Part shown: positions 57,977 to 64,000 of the stretch, in pieces
How the letters are laid out: each line of letters opens with the position of its first letter
Position numbering within the stretch: position 1 is the stretch's first letter
Source of the DNA: Apophysomyces variabilis
Taxonomy: Eukaryota > Mucoromycota > Mucoromycetes > Mucorales > Mucoraceae
Direction of reading: 5' to 3'
DNA length: 64,000 nucleotides
NCBI GenBank assembly: GCA_002749535.1
Contig: MZZL01000136.1
Coordinates: 142,339 to 206,338, forward strand
Program-made: the position numbers and the translations under genes
The notes under the pieces: model-generated
The model's database searches: none
Told to the model about the DNA's origin: nothing
What the model saw: the letters and a program-made list of their open reading frames with translations, nothing else

Positions 57977-58884
57977 AAGGCAATTACCTAGTAAGTACAA
58001 GCACTGCTCTATATCGGTGACTGATTTTTTGCAGATACTCCGTCGGTATTTGAGAAATTATTTGAAAAGGTCAAAGTTGATTCCAATATAAGTCTCCTTG
58101 ATCAGTCCACAAAGCTTGTCTTCGGATAGAGCCAGTTTTCTACGATATTGTTTATATGGATTCGAGGTCTCGCAAAGGACATGTCCTCGGTCCATCCATC
58201 ACTTCTTTTTTACATTCAAAGGAAAATTCTATTTTTTCACAGGACTCGAAATATCGCTCTTTGTTACAAGAGCTGATAGCCTACTAATCACGGTCCAAAG
58301 GAAAAGGGATTAAGCTTTTCCAGATGTGACACATAGCAATCAAAGATCTTGTAGGACCATAGGCTAGCTATGGATCAGAATTGATTAGAATCAAATTCAT
58401 TTAATGCTTTGATAAACATTCGGAGCATGGTAAAAAGTGAGCGTCTATCCTTTTCTCGAGTTCCCGACACTGAAAGTAAGCTATTATCGTTCAAGAAAGG
58501 ACAGTTATGAAGAAAAGCCCAGCTTTATATATAAAATTCATTAATGCTGTTCTCGTAGAGTATCGATCTGCTGGATGAAAGGAAACAGTCGCTGTTGAAC
58601 AAAGGGCATGATAAATATGAACAATCAAAAGCAAAAAGTAAGAATAGTCAGAAGGAAAGAAAGCTCGCCCGCTTTTTCTTCCTTCCTGCGTATCGATGAG
58701 ATAAAAATGGGGAAGATCTGTTTAAATGAGAAATTAAAAATAAACGAAGGGATAAAGTGGTTAGGATAAGAGAGAAAGAGAGAGGGACAGAGGGGGAGGG
58801 GAAGATGTGTGAGACAACAAAAATGATGAGAATGGTATGCAAGGAGGGAGCTGAGGTGAATAAGAGTGAATGAAAAGAGCAACA
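57977..58884. other. 3' flank of the Fanzor gene; candidate guide-RNA region
   Basis: About 900 bases without a supported protein gene. In TnpB and Fanzor loci the guide RNA commonly overlaps the 3' end of the gene and extends to the element's right end, so roughly 57900-58350 is the first place to look. I could not define a structure or right terminus by eye. The far end (58620-58880) is purine-rich 3' flank of the F-box gene. Confidence 0.3.
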
Positions 58885-59677
58885 TCATAAGGCCGTCGTT
58901 GGTTGTACAGGCAAAGTGGAGGAAATGGGCATCTGAAGAAGAGCATGCCTATTTGACTTTTTCTTTTCATTCTTGTTTGTGCTATCGATCGCTGTTGTTT
59001 TGGGTGGAATGACCACGTTTTCTGATGCGAAAAGACGAGGATCCAGCAATTCCATTCGACATTCGATGGTAAGTGGTACTAATTGACGTCGTTGACTGGA
59101 TGGATCGTCAAAGCATGTGTATCTTAACTGCCACCCCCTTGCATTCATTAGCTCCTGATGAAGATCGACAGGGAAAGAGGGTCGATAGGCCAAGCTATAT
59201 CGCTTTTTTTCTGTCGGGATTTGTAACAAGCAGCCGTCAATTTGAGGTGGAGGAAGATGTAGTTTAAAACCAAGTTGTAGAGCAGGAGGAATAGGAGCAT
59301 CGATACTATTAGTGGTTGTCGTCATGGTTGTTGTTCTGCCTTTGAACGAAAAGACCAGCTTTCCGCTCTTGTTCTCGTTTAAGAATTCAAAATCCAATGG
59401 TTTATGGGACACCGCTCCAGATTGATGAATCCATAAGCGGACCTTGATCTGTCGAGCATGGGCCACCAGATTTGGCCATGTCAACACGCGATACAACGAT
59501 GCGACTCGGTATAATTCAAACAAGGCAACTGTATCCAGGTAGACTATAATGTGTCGAAGCACTTCTACAGGTAAATCTGACAAATTGCGGCAACTATAAA
59601 AATCGTTTATATTAATTCATTCAGCCCCGCCTCAGATCAAATAAGGTACGCTCCACTCTTTTTTTGTTGTACCTCAT
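58885..59677 (-). CDS. F-box domain protein
   Basis: The main exon is 59593-58885. A tiny first exon, ATGAG at 59673-59677, joined across a 79-nt intron (GTACAA donor, TTTATAG acceptor) gives a start MSCRNLSDLPVEVLRHIIVY and 237 residues; this start is plausible but unproven. Residues 6-50 form an F-box (LPVEVLRHIIVYLDTVALFE, LYRVLTWPNLVAHARQIKVR). The remainder has a hydrophilic linker (TTTMTTTTNS), a stretch with LPPPQIDGCLLQIPTEKKRY and a Lys/Asn-rich C-terminus. F-box proteins present substrates to SCF ubiquitin ligases. No leucine-rich or WD repeats are seen, so the substrate-binding part is not classifiable. Confidence 0.75.
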
Positions 59678-60027
59678 TTTGTAATAGCCACTTTAAAATG
59701 AAGAAAGACAAAGAAAAACAAAAGAGAAGTACTTTAAGAAAACAAAAAATTATAAAAAATGCGATAATGGAAGATTACGGGAAGTTTTATGGATTGACAC
59801 GATGGATCAACCATTAGAGGTAAGTTTATCGGAAAGTAAGGGTACGTTATCGATGAGAAGTGGAGGATCTGTCCCCGATCCCTATTGGCCCAATGAATGC
59901 TCGCCCTTTATTTAACACCAATGCAGAATGACCACAGTCCAGAATTTTTTTGGGTTGGTAGAAAACACAAAGTTCTGTTTAATCCAATGACATCATAGGA
60001 AACAAAAAGGGGATATGGTAATCTCTA
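59678..60027. other. Intergenic, F-box gene promoter
   Basis: About 350 bases between two minus-strand genes; nothing else is seen. Confidence 0.4.
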
Positions 60028-61578
60028 TCAACGCCGATGATATTGTTGATTGCTTTGATATTCATTATGGAAATACTCTTTTTCATGATCCTGCACAAAT
60101 CTAGTATTTCCCAACGGGTATGATTTTTTGTGTGTTTGTTTTCTGCGTTATCAAAACCTATAAACAGGAAGATTTCAAATCATTTACCTTATAAAATCCG
60201 CAAAAGATTCTTTCAACATGGCCAAGGTCTCAGGATCCACATTAGATTGACTGATCAAAGAGGGTAGTTCGACTTAGGAGGAGGCAAGCAGGTTAAGCAA
60301 TGTTATCAAGGAAATTAAGAAAAAACTACTTACCGAACAAACGTAGAAGATGTTCGGCACCGTAGAGATCAGTTGCTTCCTTATTAGGATACATTGCAAG
60401 GATCTCATCGTACTGTTTACGTTCCGATCGATAAAGGAGCAAAGTACCCAGCGATTTGTTAAAATAAAGTTTAATGCCTTGGACGACCTGTTCCAGTCTT
60501 TCGTCATCACTAAAATCGGGCCATAAGGGGTCAGCTGGCTCCTTGTTTTTCTTCATGCCAATTCCACTCACTGATTTTTTGATTGCAGATAATGCCCTAG
60601 TATATCGGAGACAGTGATTTCACATGGAAGTCGTACCACCTAAAGAAGGGGGAGGAGGGGGACACACAGACAAATGCGTAAGAAGAAGGAAGAGTGTGGG
60701 GTATAGATCCAATAGAATCAAGAGGTATTGGGGGAAACAAGAGGGCACCACTTTCACTTATACGCCATCTCCCTCGCCAAACCTTTTCCTCTCTTTCTCT
60801 ATCTTTTCTCTCTCTTACCTGCTTATTTTTAGTGATATTCTCCCAATCGTCCACCAAGAGTCCTTTTAATGTTTCCGGAACGGGAATCCTGAATTCTGGT
60901 CGTTTCACCTCTTCTTCCTAAAAGAGAAAGAAGTGTGTTTTCTTTGTGTTCAGCCATGGTTTTCACTTTCTGTGACATGGCGTGGACATGTTCACTCTTT
61001 TTCTCTCTTTCTTTCTTACCATGCGCGTCTTCTCAGCACTGGAATCCCGTGTTCTTTTTCTTCCTCGTGACTCTGATTCAGAAGGATAAGACGTGGATGT
61101 TCGTGATGGTTTTCGTCTGGAATGCATTTCTTTGAGTTGTTGTCGTTTTTGCAGATTCGTGTCTGTATATTTGAGCACGCGATCCTCAGGAACCCATTCA
61201 TCCCAACTAAAAAGGAGAGACAAAATAAAAAAAATTACACACTCATATTTTTCCAAAACTAACATTCTTTCCACCTCCCCTTCTTTTTCTCCCCCCTTTT
61301 TGCTCGTTTGTCCTCTTCTTCTTACGTTTGTTTCCAGCCTTTATAATGCACCAAATAAAAAGGCCCTTCTTCTTCTTCATCGGACTCATCCCTTCTTTCA
61401 CGTTTCATAATCTTATCTGGTTTTGAGTTCCATCGATGGATTACGAGACTTCTTTGTTTTTTTCACAGATGTTGTGCATCAACTACGCATTTACCTTGGC
61501 CTCGTACAAAAGAGGTCCGTGATAACACAAGACTCGTTCATCTTTGTCAAAGTTGAATTTGGTTTCGTCTTTGCCCAT
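60028..61578 (-). CDS. EAF3: EAF3/MRG15 chromatin protein (chromo barrel + MRG domain)
   Basis: Eight exons: 61578-61495, 61411-61326, 61206-61020, 60917-60819, 60639-60572, 60509-60334, 60272-60188 and 60100-60028 (285 residues; introns 61-179 nt). The start is MGKDETKFNFDKDERVLCYH. The chromo barrel reads ERVLCYHGPLLYEAK, GPFYLVHYKGWKQTWDEWVP and EDRVLKYTDTNLQKR. A basic Ser/Arg-rich linker follows, then the MRG domain: FRIPVPETLKGLLVDDWENI, VVRLPCEITVSDILGHYL, VVQGIKLYFNKSLGTLLLYR, YGAEHLLRLF, ELPSLI, and a C-terminus ending FVQDHEKEYFHNEYQ. EAF3 binds methylated H3K36 and serves NuA4 acetyltransferase and the Rpd3S deacetylase. Each junction preserves family alignment. A G-rich block lies inside the unusually long 179-nt intron 4. 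Confidence 0.94.
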
Positions 61579-63489
61579 GGCTTTTTAATGGTTGAATCCG
61601 TTTGCTTAATCTTTCCAGATCTCTGAAAGAAAACCTAAGGCCAGATTTTTTTTTTTTTGGGAAACTCGACTGGTTTGAGAGGCCGATTTTCGGTACACCC
61701 AGTTTTTCACACAAACACACGAGAGAAAATATGACTGTTAGGGATGACATTTGCACTCTACAGTGAAGATAACGACCCAATCCATCCTTGTCTATGGACG
61801 TATGAATAGGCGTTTGACCTAAAACAAAAGAAAGGCGTCAACTATTGGATAAGGCAAAAGCATGTCTAGCACTATCCGTCAATCAATAAGGAGTCACGGT
61901 TTCATCATAAGCGAGCAGATGTTTGCTCTTCGCTTGGACAAGAAAAGAAAGCATCAAATGCTATTTCGACTCAATTGGATAATAGCATATGCGTCATGTT
62001 TAAGATACATGTGACTGTAACGTTGTCCCTGTTTCGCTTCAATTCGGAAATGGTGTCTTGCATCCATACACCATCTATGTACATAAATTGAAATGTAGTT
62101 TTGTATCTCATCTGTATCCTACACCAATACAAATTGGTTAATATGCGAAACCTTATTCTATCCTTTAATCAGTGCGGTGCTCTCGTAGATTAGATATCCA
62201 TTGATTCCTATCAATGACTGTGAACTCTTGGATTTTAGTGATCCAAACTATTTACATGGAAGTGACAATGCCTTTTTAACTTTTGCGCTCTGTGCTCCAA
62301 AAAACGTTCCTGTTATGCACTTTGACTGATTAGATACCTATACACTGGATGACTGAAGTTCTTTCGTGCATCTTTAGCCTACAAAACATCTGATCCAACC
62401 GTCTTAATTATGTCAGCAAGCTGCCAACACTCCACTTGGTAAGTGAAAAAGAAAGGTTGTGAGTTTATGCGCAGTGTCATTTGTTCTTTGTCCATTCAGG
62501 TCCTCACCAGGTGTTGCAGCGCTTTTCATTCTTCTGTAATGCGTGATAAGTAGAAAGCGAATCTACCTAGGGATAGCATTACTTTTCTGTGCTAAGGTGA
62601 AAGGTGTCAGAATATCCTTTCATTTATTATCTCCCCGAACACATCCAACAACAAACCTGGTCTCAGATAAAGACACGGCCAGACATGTTGATATCTTAAA
62701 AATGTCTGAAATATTTTCCATGAGACCGCGCAAGGTAATTGTGCAGCCAAAGTAAACCTTAGCAGAATCTACTTAAAATACAGTAATTTCAATCTGCAAG
62801 CTCTGACGAGGCATTGAAGTTAGCGAAGGGACACTGTACCATGCCAAGATCTTTGCTATTTCTAGAGATAACCGCGAAGCATGTTTGCTTGATCTCTCTT
62901 AATTCCACGGGTATCAGCACCAATAATAAATATATCTATGACCTGCTGAAGTATCACAATCCATACTCAGTAATATCCAGCAGACTAACATATACATTTC
63001 TAGGAACTATCGTTGTATAGATACTATCGTCATTGATCTGATCCCATCGGACGATGAGATACTTCTTTTACATTTGCAAGTGGATAATGGAAAATTATTG
63101 AATCTATGCAATTCTTCGTATCAGTAAAGGGTATGGACCGAAATATAGTATTGCTTGCAGGATAACTAGAAACCCAGCATGTTTCAAACTTGGTAATAGT
63201 ATTTCTTTATCACTGAATAGGCAAGCACACAAAACAAGAAAAAGTGAATTTAAGGATAGTAAGAACAGTCTATATTTTAGAATCCAAAACAACAAGAGAG
63301 TTTTATATAGAATTCTATGTGCTATAAAAGGAGGCTTAAATATTGCATATAGATTGAGGAAGAATTCAATCTATTAGCAAGCTGGATACAGAGAGGATAA
63401 TTAAAAGAAATGTCGGCTCTGTATGGACCAGTTACAAAGCAGTTATCTTCAAACTTCCGCGCTTGATGTTTCTACTGACTTTCGGCCTC
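61579..63489. other. Gene-poor interval
   Basis: About 1.9 kb between EAF3 and the repeat protein, AT-rich. Frames at 62543-62755 and 62814-63020 have no recognisable features. It contains the second copy of the dispersed Cys-related sequence (62187-62395). Confidence 0.35.
62187..62395 (-). repeat. Dispersed Cys-related short sequence, copy 2 (decayed)
   Basis: Related along its length to 29590-29800 (for example ctctgtgctccaaaaaacgt against ctctgttctccaaaaacatc, and tttagcct shared at the same spacing). Frame is interrupted by stops, so this copy is non-coding now. Confidence 0.45.
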
Positions 63490-63999
63490 CTAGTCCTCTT
63501 CATCGATGTCTTTGAAGGGATTCTTTCCATCGAAGTCGATAGGGGTATTAACATTAGTAGTTTCCTCGTCCTCTTCGTCGATGTCTTTGAAGGGATTTTT
63601 TCCATCCAAGTCGATGTCACGTCTGGTAAGAGCAGTTCCATCATCTTCTTTGTCGATATCCTTGAAAGGATTCTTTCCATCTAAATCAATCGGATTGTCG
63701 ACAGAAGCAGCTTTTTCGTCCTCTTTGTCAACGCCCTTGAAAGGATTCTTTCCATCTAAATCAATGGGAGTATTGGCAGCGGCAGCTTCCTTTGACTCGG
63801 TAGGAGGAAGAATATCACAGATGTTGTTCTTAGGGTCGTCTACACATTGATTAGTGAAGAGGTTGCAGCACTTCTTGCCAGGACAGTCATCATTGGTCTT
63901 GCACTTGTTTGTCTTGTACTTGGTATCCTTAAGAGCATCCTGAAGGAAGGGGTTTGACTCATAGCTGGGAGGCAAGTAATCGCAAATGGCGTAATAACT
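63490..63999 (-). CDS. Cysteine-rich protein with C-terminal tandem repeats (5' end outside window)
   Basis: The frame is open from the window edge to a TAG at 63490-63492 (169 residues visible), so the N-terminus and any signal peptide lie beyond 64000. A knottin/WAP-like module has TNKCKTNDDCPGKKCC, NLFTNQCVDD and NNICDILPP; the visible N-terminal residues (AICDYLPPSYESNPFLQDAL) look like the end of another such module, so modules are probably tandem. After it come four repeats of about 20-26 residues with the core D-[LF]-D-G-K-N-P-F-K-[DG]-[IV]-D-[KE]-E-D, the second and third separated by T-R-R. The repeats are strongly acidic. It is likely extracellular and may bind a cell-wall or metal ligand; the function is unknown. 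Confidence 0.65.
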   Translation of the reverse strand, partial: SYYAICDYLPPSYESNPFLQDALKDTKYKTNKCKTNDDCPGKKCCNLFTNQCVDDPKNNICDILPPTESKEAAAANTPIDLDGKNPFKGVDKEDEKAASVDNPIDLDGKNPFKDIDKEDDGTALTRRDIDLDGKNPFKDIDEEDEETTNVNTPIDFDGKNPFKDIDEED

Positions 64000-64000
64000 T

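Noticed and set aside
57858..58313. Frames overlapping and following the Fanzor stop codon
   Set aside because: Out of frame with the nuclease exon and without recognisable motifs; more likely non-coding 3' flank.
63506..63850. Plus-strand repeat-containing frame (KGFFPSKS units)
   Set aside because: It is the reverse complement of the acidic repeat protein, whose Cys module and longer frame make the minus strand the coding one.
1..64000. CRISPR arrays, bacterial operons, riboswitches, rRNA genes
   Set aside because: None seen; introns and gene content show a eukaryotic nuclear contig. The only structured RNA gene I can support is the tRNA-Arg.

Overview
This is a nuclear contig segment from an early-diverging filamentous fungus, most likely Mucoromycota (Mucorales-like). 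Reasons: dense protein genes split by short introns (about 49-120 nt, mostly GT-AG with TTGAC/CTGAC-like branch sites and a few GC-AG), AT-rich intergenic DNA, fungal versions of ADA2, EAF3, LST8, TAN1 and mitochondrial ribosomal proteins, and several eukaryotic transposon families. The species cannot be named from the sequence alone. A run of 401 N (13076-13476) between poly-T tracts is an assembly gap.

Layout. 0-5 kb: 3' end of a coiled-coil gene, a three-exon transposon-type gene (DUF6729-like N-terminus) and a tRNA-Arg(ACG). 6.9-16.4 kb: a conserved block, all on the minus strand: secreted subtilase, HSF-type transcription factor, quinone oxidoreductase, TAN1/THUMPD1. 16.4-29.8 kb: gene-poor, with a MITE, an AA10-like chitin-binding protein lacking both histidine-brace residues, an MGA2/SPT23-like regulator without ankyrin repeats or membrane anchor, a cystine-knot peptide precursor and a Tc1/IS630 transposase relic. 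30.3-36.4 kb: a conserved block of uL24m, FRG1, ADA2 and LST8. 37.6-44.6 kb: accessory DNA with a Mutator-like relic, two MITE families, three small secreted peptide precursors with a shared leader, and a truncated copy of the 1.3-4.3 kb element. 45-49 kb: bL19m and a vacuolar-type M28 metalloprotease. 49-58 kb: accessory DNA with a secreted Cys-rich protein and a six-exon Fanzor (eukaryotic TnpB/IS607-IS200/605-related RNA-guided nuclease) gene. 58.9-61.6 kb: an F-box protein and EAF3/MRG15. 63.5-64 kb: C-terminal part of a Cys-rich repeat protein running off the window.

The housekeeping genes are not functionally linked as operons, although ADA2 (SAGA) and EAF3 (NuA4/Rpd3S) are both chromatin factors and uL24m and bL19m both serve the mitochondrial ribosome. 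The most striking content lies in the accessory intervals: the Fanzor locus with a roughly 1000-residue N-terminal extension, and the Kex2-type secreted peptide precursors. Exon joins were made by hand from splice consensus and reading-frame continuity, so boundaries are predictions.
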